Positions 15,224 through 23,032 are shown, counted from the first letter of the stretch. The stretch is DNA of 33,017 nucleotides from Streptomyces phaeochromogenes (GCF_001418655.1 NZ_LIQZ01000169.1:1-33017), one strand, 5' to 3'. A program made the numbers and translations. Notes: generated from the letters alone by a model not told the origin.

Positions 15224-16399
15224 ATGACAGCCGTCGAATTCCACCCGCTGACGTTCGTCGACGAACCTGACGGCGTCGTGGTGGGCCGCTCCGACACACA
15301 GTCCTACGCCGTGCTGCCCGACGACGGCGCGGCCCTGCTGCGCCGGCTCGCCTCCGGTATGACCCTGGAGGAAGCCGCCCAGTGGTACCACACGGAGTTC
15401 GGCGAGTCCGTCGACATGACCGACTTCCTCGACACCCTGCGCGAGCTGGGCTTCGTCAGGGAGGGCACGGACGACCCCGCCCGGCTGCCGCCCCTGCGGC
15501 TGCGGCGGCTGGGCGCATGGGCCTTCTCGCCGGCGGCCTGGGCCGGATACGCGGCCCTGGTGACCGCATGCCTCGTCATGCTGGTGACGCATCCCGGGGT
15601 CAGGCCCCACACGGACAACGTGTTCTTCAGCCCCTCGCTCGTCGTCGTGCAGGTGTCGCTCGCGCTGGCCCAGGTGCCGGCCGTGAGCTGGCACGAGTTC
15701 TTCCATGTGCTGGCCGGGCGGCGGCTCGGAGTGCCGACCCGGTTGTCGATGAGCCGGCGGCTGTACTTCCTGGTGGTGGAGACCGACCTCGACGGGCTGT
15801 ACGGCGTTCCGAGGAGGAAGCGGTACGTACCGTTCCTCGCCGGGATGCTGGCCGACGTGCTGTTGTTCAGCGCGCTGACCCTGCTGGCGGGGTCGGGTCC
15901 GCCGTGGGCGGCCGGGCCGGCGCTGGCCGTCGCCTACACGATCCTGTTCCGCCTGGTCTGGCAGTTCTACCTCTTTTTGCGCACCGACCTGTACTACGTG
16001 TTCACGACCCTGCTCGGCTGCTCAGCCCTGCACGACGCGACGTCCGCCTACCTGCGCACGAAGCTGAGCCGGCTGCCGGGCGTACGGCCACCCGACCTCG
16101 ACGAGTCGGCGTGGTCGCCGAGGGACAGGCTCATGGCTCCCTGGTTCGCGTTGGTGACGGTCTGCGGCGTCGGCTTCCTGTTGGCGACCGCCGCGCTGGC
16201 CGTCGTACCGCTGCTGTGGGGCTTCGCCACCCGGCTCGGACCACAGCTGGCACACGGCACGGCCGGCGGAGCCGGATTCTGGGACGCCATCGTGTCGCTC
16301 GCCCTGTTCTTCACCGATTTCGCCCTCCTCGTCGTGGTCTCGCGCCACGAGGCGGCACGCAGGGGCACACACTCGCGATCGAAGGAGACCACCCCATGA
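15224..16399 (+). CDS. PqqD-like domain fused to M50 (site-2-protease-type) membrane metalloprotease
   Basis: This 391-residue protein starts with a soluble PqqD/RRE-like winged-helix region (about 25-80: SYAVLPDDGAALLRRLASG, then MTLEEAAQWYHTEFG and FLDTLRELGFV), the fold that binds RiPP leader peptides. A membrane protease follows, with hydrophobic segments near 105-121, 137-155, 203-222, 233-252, 310-335 and 355-378. Zinc ligands H157 and H161 with E158 lie in SWHEFFHVLAGRRLG; D255 in FLRTDLYY is the probable third ligand. PqqD-M50 fusions accompany several peptide-modification systems. Here it could cut or export the modified peptide at the membrane (inference). The start is MTAVEFHPL. 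It ends in an ATGA overlap with the TPR gene, so the two are translationally coupled. Confidence 0.85.
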   Translation: MTAVEFHPLTFVDEPDGVVVGRSDTQSYAVLPDDGAALLRRLASGMTLEEAAQWYHTEFGESVDMTDFLDTLRELGFVREGTDDPARLPPLRLRRLGAWAFSPAAWAGYAALVTACLVMLVTHPGVRPHTDNVFFSPSLVVVQVSLALAQVPAVSWHEFFHVLAGRRLGVPTRLSMSRRLYFLVVETDLDGLYGVPRRKRYVPFLAGMLADVLLFSALTLLAGSGPPWAAGPALAVAYTILFRLVWQFYLFLRTDLYYVFTTLLGCSALHDATSAYLRTKLSRLPGVRPPDLDESAWSPRDRLMAPWFALVTVCGVGFLLATAALAVVPLLWGFATRLGPQLAHGTAGGAGFWDAIVSLALFFTDFALLVVVSRHEAARRGTHSRSKETTP

Positions 16400-18522
16400 A
16401 CACCCGACTGTGGCGCTCCGGGCCCGACGCAACGGCTTCGGAGCCGGCCGACGTGACGGTCAGCTGCCATCGGCGGCTCCGCGGCCCGTACACGGGGACC
16501 GGCAGCCTGATGAGGGCGCTGGTGCCCCCGGTGTACGAACGCCGACCGGACCTGGTGCGCGAGCACGCCATCGAGATCCTCTCCGTGGCACCGGAGCTGA
16601 AGGAGCACATCGGGGCCGCGCGGGAGACCCTGACGTCGTTGGCGGCGCCCGAGGAGCAGACACGTATCTATGCGCCGGTCCGCACGCGCCGGCTGGCCCA
16701 CGGTCTGGTCGAGTTCCTGGACGCCCACGTCGCGCTGAGCGGTCTCGGCGCGCTGCGGCTGGCGTTCGTGGACGTCGACGAGGCCGACCACACAGACCAG
16801 GAGTTCCTGGCGATCCTGCTACGGCGCACCCAGGGAAGCCCGATCGCCGTCACCGTCGGCACCCGGGGCGCGGACCTCACGGACGAACTCGCATCCGCGC
16901 TCAGCCGGTACGCCCGTCCCGCCGACCTACTCGCCGAGGGCTTCGCCGAGAGTACCGTCCGCGATCAGGACCAGTTGCTCCGCGCATACATCGACTCGGA
17001 CGGCACGTCCGACAACCCGCACGAGCAGGACGCCTACCGCGCCGCCGACCCCGACGTCCGGGCCGGACTCCACGACGAACGGGCCGCGGAGCTGGTACGC
17101 CACGGCGACTGGAGCCTGTGTCTCGGAGCGGTCCCCTACCACCTCGAACACGGTCGCGACCCGGCCGAGGCGGGGGGCGAGGCCTTCCTCAAGTCCGTGT
17201 TCTACTGCGCCCGCATGGGGTTCTGGCACGCGATACTCGACCAGGCCCCGCGGGCGAGGGCGGCGGTCGGCCCCGAACGGGCGGAAACCTACTGGCATTT
17301 CACCGGCAAGATGTCCACGGCACTCGCCCTCCTGGGTCGCAGCACGGAGGCCGAACACTTCTACCTGGAGGTGCGCGGCCGATTCACCCTTCCGCTGGCC
17401 CAGACCTTCACCGGCTACGCCCTGGCCATGCTCTACACCCGCCTTCACCCGCCGGAGCGGCGGGACCACCACCTTGCGAAGGCCTACGTCAACAACTCGG
17501 TCACCCTGGCGACCATGCTGCCCGACCCCGAGCTGCGGACCTTCCACACGGTCTTCCAGCGGAACGGGCTCGCCTTGGTCGAGATGCACCTGGGCAACCT
17601 CGCCGAGTCCTTCCGCCTGGTGGACGAGGGGCTGCAGCAGCTGGAACGGGAACTCCCGGCCCACCGGCACCAGGTTCACCGGTCGGCTCTGATCCACAAC
17701 CGGGCCAGGGTCCTCGGAGCCCTGGGCCGGCTCCCCGAAGCCCTGGCCGACTTCACAGGGGTCATCGAGATCGACCCGAACTACCCCGACTACTACGTCG
17801 ACCGTGCCGCCCTCCTGCAGAAGCTGGGCGACTCCTCCGCCGCCCTGGCGGACTACGACAAGGCGATCACGCTGGGCCCGCCGTTCTGGGAAATCCACTT
17901 CAACCGGGCCGACATGCGGTCCCTGCTCGGCGACACCGACGGCGCGATCGCCGACCTGGCGCGCGTCGTCGAACTCGAACCCGACCAGCTCGACGCCCGC
18001 GTCAACCTCATCGGCCTGCTCCTCGAAACCGGCGAGGCCGACGCGGTGGACCCCCTACTCCAGGAGGGCCTGCGACTCGCCCCCGGCGACGCTCGCCTGA
18101 TCCTGGTACGCGGGCAGCTCGCCTGGGAGTCCGGCCGCACCGACCTGGCCCGGCGGGACTTCGACCAGGCGTTGGAGGCGGACCCGGAGTTGGTTCCGGC
18201 GCTGGCGAGCCGAGCCACGCTCGCCGTCGAATCCGGCGACTTCGACTCGGCGCTGAGCGACCTGACCCGTGCCGTCGAGACCGACCCCGACAACTCCGAC
18301 CTGCTGTACAACCGCGGATACGTGTACCAGGCGGCGGAACGCTGGGCGGCCGCGGTCGCCGACTACACGCAGGCGCTGGCGCTCCCCGACGCCGACGTGG
18401 GCGAGCTGCTCCGGCAGCGGTCCCTGTGCCACCGGGAGCTGGGCGACCCGGCTGCGGAGCGCGCCGACCTGGACGCCGCTCGCACGGCGTCCGGCCAAGC
18501 TGTGCAGGCCGGTGCGGCATGA
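16396..18522 (+). CDS. Tetratricopeptide repeat protein with a degenerate STAND-like N-terminal region
   Basis: This 708-residue cytoplasmic protein has a C-terminal array of about seven TPRs (about 425-690; e.g. PEALADFTGVIEIDPNYPDY, GAIADLARVVELEPDQLDA, ADYTQALALPDAD). The N-terminal half resembles the ATPase part of SARP/LAL-type proteins: RRLRGPYTGTGSLMRALVP and a Walker B-like LRLAFVDVDEADHTDQEFLA. A true Walker A GxxxxGK[ST] is absent, so ATP hydrolysis is doubtful. No DNA-binding domain is seen. TPRs point to a scaffold that brings peptide and enzymes together (inference). Start and stop both use ATGA overlaps, tying it to the protease upstream and the flavin reductase downstream. It has no homologous partner elsewhere in the window. 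Confidence 0.85.
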   Translation: MNTRLWRSGPDATASEPADVTVSCHRRLRGPYTGTGSLMRALVPPVYERRPDLVREHAIEILSVAPELKEHIGAARETLTSLAAPEEQTRIYAPVRTRRLAHGLVEFLDAHVALSGLGALRLAFVDVDEADHTDQEFLAILLRRTQGSPIAVTVGTRGADLTDELASALSRYARPADLLAEGFAESTVRDQDQLLRAYIDSDGTSDNPHEQDAYRAADPDVRAGLHDERAAELVRHGDWSLCLGAVPYHLEHGRDPAEAGGEAFLKSVFYCARMGFWHAILDQAPRARAAVGPERAETYWHFTGKMSTALALLGRSTEAEHFYLEVRGRFTLPLAQTFTGYALAMLYTRLHPPERRDHHLAKAYVNNSVTLATMLPDPELRTFHTVFQRNGLALVEMHLGNLAESFRLVDEGLQQLERELPAHRHQVHRSALIHNRARVLGALGRLPEALADFTGVIEIDPNYPDYYVDRAALLQKLGDSSAALADYDKAITLGPPFWEIHFNRADMRSLLGDTDGAIADLARVVELEPDQLDARVNLIGLLLETGEADAVDPLLQEGLRLAPGDARLILVRGQLAWESGRTDLARRDFDQALEADPELVPALASRATLAVESGDFDSALSDLTRAVETDPDNSDLLYNRGYVYQAAERWAAAVADYTQALALPDADVGELLRQRSLCHRELGDPAAERADLDAARTASGQAVQAGAA

Positions 18523-19034
18523 CCGCCCTCCCGCTGCCACCCGACGTGGCCCCGGCCCCGGGGCCCCTCCAGGACGACTTCCACCGGTTCATGCGTGCGT
18601 GGGCCACGGGGATCGCCGTGGTCACCAGCCGACGGGCGCAGCGGCCCATGGGCTGCACGGTCACCGCGATCACCTCGGTGTCGCTGCGACCGGCCCTGCT
18701 GCTGGTTTCGCTGGCCCGGGACAGCCGCACCCTGGCGGCGATCCAGGAAGAGGGCGCGTTCGGCGTCAACGTGCTCTCCTCGGAACAGACCGGTCTCGCC
18801 GGCCACTTCGCCACCGCCCCCGGCGACCGGTTCGCGGAGGTGCCCCACCACCTCGTCGAAGGTGTGCCGCTCCTGAACGAGGCGCTGGCCACGGCCGTCT
18901 GCCAGGTCGAGCGCACCATCACCGTGGCCGACCACACACTGGTTCTGGGCCACCCCGGCCGATACGGCGGCATCCGCGCACTTGCGCCACTGATCCGCTT
19001 CGGCGGCAGCAACGTGCACCTCCCGAGGAACTGA
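18519..19034 (+). CDS. Flavin reductase family protein (HpaC/FRP-like)
   Basis: This 171-residue protein has the split-barrel flavin reductase fold: DDFHRFMRAWATGIAVVTSR near the N-terminus, the GCTVTAITSVSLRPALLLVSL FMN-binding stretch (shown for recognition), FGVNVLSSEQ, and the C-terminal ADHTLVLGHPG. Such proteins make free FMNH2 with NAD(P)H for two-component oxygenases or halogenases. No such oxygenase is visible in the window, so it may act directly or support the flavoprotein on the other side of the peptide gene (inference). It starts inside the TPR stop codon (ATGA) and is the last gene of the apparent operon. The 171-residue length is normal for the family. Confidence 0.9.
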   Translation: MTALPLPPDVAPAPGPLQDDFHRFMRAWATGIAVVTSRRAQRPMGCTVTAITSVSLRPALLLVSLARDSRTLAAIQEEGAFGVNVLSSEQTGLAGHFATAPGDRFAEVPHHLVEGVPLLNEALATAVCQVERTITVADHTLVLGHPGRYGGIRALAPLIRFGGSNVHLPRN

Positions 19035-19161
19035 GCTTGAGATTTATCCCGCAGGAGCCTTCGTGCTTGGCTCACATACTGATCTGATGAGTCCGATCTC
19101 CACGCACCATCGGTTCCGGGACCCGCGCAGCACGAGGTAAGACTTCCTCGGGTCTGTCCTC

Positions 19162-19320
19162 GTGCGCTGTCCCGGCTGCGAGAAGGTCGCACACGTCGGG
19201 ACACCACCAGGCCCGGCCGGAGTACACGACCAGGGTCTTTTCGCTCCAAGGCGTCTCGTCTGCCGGAACTGCGGGACGGTGAAGGAATGGAGCCGTGGGC
19301 GTGTGACCTTGCCCAGGGAC
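19162..19320 (+). pseudogene. Truncated zinc-ribbon protein
   Basis: A GTG-started frame begins RCPGCEKVAHVGTPPGPAGV and continues FAPRRLVCRNCGTVKEWSRG. The pair of CxxC knuckles 28 residues apart is a zinc ribbon of a type common in Streptomyces hypothetical proteins. After about 19320 coding sense is lost and a transposon fragment begins. I take it as an intact N-terminus with the C-terminus lost by rearrangement. Its molecular role is unknown. Confidence 0.5.
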
Positions 19321-19439
19321 CGTGCCCCTGCCGGAAAAGTTATCCGTCCTGGTGGGAGTTGGTGTACGGGGGTCTCGAGGACGGACGCTCGGATGGGTGC
19401 TCTGGGTGGCTGGGGATCACCTGGGCATGATGGCCAGTC

Positions 19440-19665
19440 ATGCTGTTGCGGCTGGCCTGCCTGGGCGTGACGAACGCGTTCGCGTTGCTGCGCCTGCTGC
19501 CGATGAGCGACCACGGAAGGGACGTGGAGATCCTGGCGCTGCGTCATTAGCTTATGGTGCTGGAACGCCAACTCGGTGAAGACAGGGTGTGGTTCACTCC
19601 GGGGATCGGGTGTTCTTGGCGGCGCTGCTGCACCGGCTCCCGCGCAACGTGCTGCGCCGGGCTTT
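19440..19665 (+). pseudogene. Integrase/transposase N-terminal fragment with stop and frameshift
   Basis: An ATG opens LLRLACLGVTNAFALLRLL then DVEILALRHQLMVLERQLG, the N-terminus of the integrase-core proteins widespread in actinomycetes ('EILVLRHQLAVLRRQ'). A TAG at 19548-19550 replaces the Gln of RHQ (CAG to TAG). One base is missing near 19605, after which DRVFLAALLHRLPRNVLRR continues in another frame. It ends abruptly where a ferredoxin fragment begins. Confidence 0.55.
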
Positions 19666-19780
19666 GGCGCAGGCGGGCTCCTGGCCGGCGCCGAGGCGGT
19701 CGTAGCACATCGTGCACTTGAACGCCCGGCCGTCGGAGGGGCGTTGCTCGATGACGCCGTACGGGCAGGCGGGCACGCAT
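19666..19780 (-). pseudogene. 4Fe-4S ferredoxin-like fragment (DmsB/FdnH-type subunit)
   Basis: The frame reads CVPACPYGVIEQRPSDGRAF then KCTMCYDRLGAGQEPACAKA. The cluster-binding Cys spacing and the CxxCPYG and CTMCYDR motifs are those of the electron-transfer subunits of molybdopterin oxidoreductases. Both ends are cut: the 5' side by the TnpB element end at about 19780, the 3' side by the integrase fragment at about 19665. Confidence 0.6.
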
Positions 19781-19788
19781 TGACATGC

Positions 19789-19810
19789 TCCTCGCCTTGA
19801 AGGGCGAGGA
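19789..19810 (-). repeat. IS200/IS605-type right-end hairpin of the minus-strand TnpB element
   Basis: TCCTCGCC and GGCGAGGA form an 8-bp stem with a 6-base loop, 30 bases beyond the TnpB stop. A hairpin followed by the element end (GGAGCATGTCAA on the minus strand) is the usual right end of Streptomyces IS1341-type elements and the 3' end of the guide RNA scaffold. Confidence 0.6.
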
Positions 19811-19840
19811 TTCTGGCCTTCTCTACCGGTTGCGGTGCCG

Positions 19841-20310
19841 CTACGCTGCACGGTTTCCGGTGGAGAATCCGTGGCTTCCTGTTTCTTCGCGCTGTGCCAG
19901 AACGGGTTCTGGTCTTACCGGCGCTCCGCAGGCTGATACCGCCAGTCCGGCGGCCTGTTGGACGTTGAGTGCGGCGTTGTGGTCCCGGTCGTGGACTGTG
20001 TGGCAAGCGGTACAGGTCCACTCCCGGACGCTGAGAGGTTTGGGCCCGTCCTTGACGCCGCAGGTCGAGCAGACCTGACTCGTCGGTGTGAACCGGCCGA
20101 CCTTGACCAGGATCCGGCCGTACCGGACCGCCCTGTACTCCAGCATGTTCACGAACGAGGACCAGCCGGCGTCGTGCACGGACTTGGCCAGCCTGGTGCT
20201 CGCCAGTCCCGCCACCGACAGGTCCTCCACGGCAATCCCTTGGTTCTCGGAGATCAGCTTGGTGGAGAGCTGGTGGTGGAACTCGCGGCGGGCATCGGTG
20301 ACCGGTTCGA
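19841..20310 (-). pseudogene. tnpB: C-terminal half of a TnpB (IS200/IS605, RNA-guided nuclease) on the minus strand
   Basis: The frame is clearly TnpB from about DARREFHHQLSTKLISENQG onward. The RuvC II Glu is in IAVEDLSVAGLAST. HDAGWSSFVNMLEYRAV follows. The zinc finger is CSTCGVKDGPK...CTACHTVHDRDHNAALNV, ending with the RuvC III Asp. The tail ETGSHGFSTGNRAA is typical of Streptomyces members. Upstream of about 20310 the sequence no longer matches and instead belongs to another tnpB on the opposite strand. RuvC I is missing, so no nuclease activity is expected. The element's right-end hairpin is preserved downstream. Confidence 0.8.
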
Positions 20311-20319
20311 CACGGTGGA

Positions 20320-21189
20320 CTTCCCCAAGGACGGGGACGGCTGCCGCTGGGACAGCACGCCGCATGACCCCGTGACCCGCGTCCGCTTTCAGGGTGTGGG
20401 GCACGTAAAGATGAACCAGCACCGTGCGGTGGCTGGCAAGGTCAAGACGGTCTCGGTCAAGCGTGAGGGCCGTAAGTGGTTCGTCGTGCTCACCGCCGAA
20501 CAGCACCAGCCCGAGCCGCTTCCGGCGACCGGCAGCGTGGCCGGTATCGATCTGGGCATAGCCAGCTTCCTCGCCGATTCCAACGGTGGCTTCGTGGAGA
20601 GTCCGCGTCACGGCCGTCGCGCCGCCAAGAGGCTCGGAGCCGCGCAGCAGGAGCTGTCCCGGTTCCCGCGCCGCAAGGCCAAGGACCGCACCAGGAACCA
20701 TCAGCGTGCCGTGGCGAAGGTCGCCGGGCTGCACGGCAAGGTGCGCCGCCAACGCCTCGACCACGCGCACAAGACGGCGCTCGATCTTGTGCGGGAACAC
20801 GATTTCATCGCGCACGAAGACCTCAAGATCCGCAACATGACCAAGGCCCCCTCCCCGAAGCCCGACCCCGACCAGCCGGGAACCTTCCTGCCCAACGGGG
20901 CCGCGAGCAAGACCGGGCTGAACCGCTCAATCGCTGATGCCGGATGGGGGGGGTGTTCCTCGCGATCCTGAACGCCAAGGCTGAAAGCGCCGGACGGGAA
21001 GTGATGGCCGTGGACCCCCGCAACACCTCCCGGCGGTGCCCCGAATGCGGGCACACCGCCAAGGAGAACCGGCCCACACAGGAGAAGTTCCACTGTCAGC
21101 AGTGCGGCCACCAGGCGCACGTCGACACAGTGGGCGCTCTCAACGTCCTACGGGCCGGGCTGGTCCGTCGCGAAGCCCAACCAGCATAG
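20320..21189 (+). pseudogene. tnpB: 5'-truncated, frameshifted TnpB (IS200/IS605) on the plus strand
   Basis: From about FDTVDFPKDGDGCRWDSTPH the frame follows TnpB. The beta-barrel part is VKTVSVKREGRKWFVVLTAE. RuvC I is GIDLGIASFLAD. The RuvC II Glu is in FIAHEDLKIRNMTKAP. Zn ribbon CPECGHTAKENRP...CQQCGHQAH and RuvC III VDTVGALNVLRAG complete the C-terminus. The N-terminal ~110 residues are absent, replaced by the opposing tnpB half. The frame breaks at an eight-G tract (20946-20953): six Gs would give GWGVFLAILNAK, so two bases are extra. It is non-functional as read. The right-end hairpin lies just downstream. Confidence 0.8.
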
Positions 21190-21196
21190 CGAGAAG

Positions 21197-21216
21197 CCAC
21201 CCCGTTTACGGGGTGG
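21197..21216 (+). repeat. IS200/IS605-type right-end hairpin of the plus-strand TnpB element
   Basis: CCACCCCG-TTTA-CGGGGTGG is a perfect 8-bp stem directly after the tnpB stop, followed by the element end GAGGAGTCAC at 21225. In intact elements this region ends the guide RNA scaffold and the flanking host DNA becomes the guide. Confidence 0.65.
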
Positions 21217-21225
21217 AGGAGTCAC

Positions 21226-21440
21226 GCGCGTGTATGTCTCGGCCAGAGCTGGAACGGCCACGTTGGTGTGGCGGCTGGCGAGTTTCACGACCGTGAGGAA
21301 CCGCGTTTTCCGGTCGACCAGTGTGGCGACCTGGCTGTTGTTCGAGCCGATCACCAGATCGCCTTCCAGGTGCCCGGGCTCGCTCCGGTCCTCCGCGGCC
21401 TGGGGGCGCTCCTCGATCGGCCGGGCATCTCACCTCGCTG
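21226..21440 (-). pseudogene. IS30-family transposase fragment
   Basis: The frame reads QAAEDRSEPGHLEGDLVIGS, NNSQVATLVDRKTRFLTVVK, LASRHTNVAVPALAETYTRV. GHLEGDLVIG...NSQVATLVDRKTRF is the first catalytic Asp region of IS30 transposases. The fragment is cut on its 3' side exactly by the TnpB element end at 21225 and on its 5' side by another IS fragment. Confidence 0.65.
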
Positions 21441-21570
21441 GCTGCGGGAACAGTTCGATCAACTTCCACTGCGCGTCTGTGAGTTGCCCGCGTACCAAGC
21501 GTCCTACCGGATCCAGCTCCCGTACCTGAACAGAGCCCGAAGAGTGATCACAACATCACACAGGTCCTAG
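21441..21570 (-). pseudogene. IS5/DUF4096-type transposase N-terminal fragment
   Basis: The minus strand reads VRGQLTDAQWKLIELFPQPAR, the start of DUF4096 transposases (LTDxQWxxIEPLxP), then fuses to the IS30 piece. Only ~30 residues remain. It is distinct from the complete IS5 element near position 2000. Confidence 0.45.
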
Positions 21571-21712
21571 CGCGGCACGGCGGAGATCTCTTGTGCCATT
21601 GCACACAGTCTCACCGAAGCAGTTGTGAGGTCACTGGCTATGAGCCCACCTCATCCAGACGTAACTTACCCGACCGTAACTTCGCACCCAACCGATTCCG
21701 AAGGGGCTAGCC

Positions 21713-23008
21713 TTGCGAAAGGCAACAGCGAAACGGAAGAAGAAGCCGCTGGTGACGCTCGCGGTGGGATCCCTCGTGGCCGCGGGGCTCACGGTTCAGG
21801 CCTACACGGCAGGAGCATCCGAGCCGGTCGCTGGTTGCAACGCCGCGGACGACGCGATCTACACGCCGCCTGCCGTCGCCCCCGGCACGCCCGGCCAGGT
21901 CGTCTCCTGCCGCCCGACCAAGCTGCCGCACGTGCCGGGCAACATCCCTATGAACGCCTGGAAGGTGCAGTACAGCTCGACGAACAATGCCGGCGGGCCA
22001 GTGGCCGTCTCCGGTACGGTCGCGGTGCCGAAGGCCGAGTGGCGGGGGGCGGGGCCGCGTCCGATCGTGGCGTTCAACCCTGGCACGCTGGGCCTCGGCC
22101 CCCAGTGCGCCTTCTCCAAGCAACTGGCCGGCGAGTACCAGGACGCCTATGAGGGCGACAACATCTCCGCCGCCCTGAAGGCCGGTTACGCCGTCGCCGC
22201 CACAGACGGGGCCGGCTATCTGATCGGGCAGACCCATCCGTACGTCTCAGGCCAGGACGCCGGGCACGCACTCCTGGACATCGCCAGGGCCGCGCCCGCC
22301 GTACCCGGCGGCGGCCTGGACGGCAAGGCGCCGGTCGGCCTCTGGGGCTACTCGGAAGGAGGCGCGGCCAGCCTCTGGGCGGCGCAGCTGGCGACCTCGT
22401 ACGCACCTGATGTCAACGTCGTGGCCGACGCCTCCGGAGGTGTCCCCGGTGATCTGAAGGTCGTCGCGGAGGCCCTGAACGGCGGTCCCTTCGCGGGCTT
22501 CCTCACGGACTCCCTCGTCGGGCTGGCGGCCGCGCACCCGCAGATGCCGTTCGACGAAATCATGAACGACACCGGCAAGGAGGCAATCAAGAAGGCCAAG
22601 TCCCTGTGCGTGGTGGGAACCATCGCGAACTTCGCGGGACACAAGGTCGAGAACTACAGCACGGACCGGCTTTCCCTCGACCAGATGTACGCCTTGAAGG
22701 GCAGTGACGGCACCACGTGGGGCGAGGTCGTGGACCGGCAGAAGCTGGGCACAGGCATCGGGCCAAGGGGCTCGGGCGCCAAGTACGCAATTGGCTTCCC
22801 CGTCATGCAGTACCGCGGGCTGTTCGACGAGGTGATCCCGACCGAGACCGAGGACGGGACCCGGCAGGCGTACTGTTCCGCCCGGGTGCCCACGCGCTGG
22901 AAGACCTATCCGGGCGAGCACCTGACCAGCGACAACCAGGCAGTGAATGACGTCGTCGCCTGGCTGGGCGACCGGTTCGCGGGGAAGGCGGAATACGGCA
23001 ACTGCTGA
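21713..23008 (+). CDS. Secreted lipase, LIP family (triacylglycerol lipase-like)
   Basis: This 431-residue esterase/lipase starts at a TTG with AAGGGG seven bases upstream. The n-region is Lys/Arg-rich (RKATAKRKKKP), the h-region is LVTLAVGSLVAAGLTVQA, and a probable signal peptidase site follows AYTAGA, so it is exported by Sec. The alpha/beta-hydrolase nucleophile S214 lies in LWGYSEGGAAS; an Asp and His triad partners are likely near FDEVIPTETEDG and YPGEHLTSD. Four or more Cys residues (GCN, SCR, QCA, LCV, YCS, NC at the end) suggest disulfides, as expected outside the cell. It stands alone between IS debris and a strong terminator. It probably hydrolyses esters or lipids; the true substrate is unknown. 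Confidence 0.9.
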   Translation: MRKATAKRKKKPLVTLAVGSLVAAGLTVQAYTAGASEPVAGCNAADDAIYTPPAVAPGTPGQVVSCRPTKLPHVPGNIPMNAWKVQYSSTNNAGGPVAVSGTVAVPKAEWRGAGPRPIVAFNPGTLGLGPQCAFSKQLAGEYQDAYEGDNISAALKAGYAVAATDGAGYLIGQTHPYVSGQDAGHALLDIARAAPAVPGGGLDGKAPVGLWGYSEGGAASLWAAQLATSYAPDVNVVADASGGVPGDLKVVAEALNGGPFAGFLTDSLVGLAAAHPQMPFDEIMNDTGKEAIKKAKSLCVVGTIANFAGHKVENYSTDRLSLDQMYALKGSDGTTWGEVVDRQKLGTGIGPRGSGAKYAIGFPVMQYRGLFDEVIPTETEDGTRQAYCSARVPTRWKTYPGEHLTSDNQAVNDVVAWLGDRFAGKAEYGNC

Positions 23009-23032
23009 TCTCTCGGGCACCGTCCCCGGGCG

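Noticed and set aside
15382..16399. Idea that the M50 protein is a daptide-type system component
   Set aside because: No aminotransferase, methyltransferase or alcohol-dehydrogenase-like decarboxylase is nearby and the peptide does not end in Thr.
15382..18522. 1046-aa open frame on the plus strand
   Set aside because: It crosses the protease and TPR genes in another frame and its translation is Arg/Pro/Gly-rich without domains; a GC-bias shadow.
16410..19034. 874-aa open frame whose end is the flavin reductase
   Set aside because: Only the last 171 residues are coding; the earlier part is an alternate frame of the TPR gene. The true start is the ATGA overlap at 18519.
14286..19034. Idea that this is a lanthipeptide or thioamitide cluster
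   Set aside because: A LanD-like protein alone is not enough; no dehydratase, cyclase, kinase-like or YcaO gene is present in the window.
19044..20021. 325-aa minus-strand frame across the IS graveyard
   Set aside because: Crosses several fragments on both strands; no continuous family similarity.
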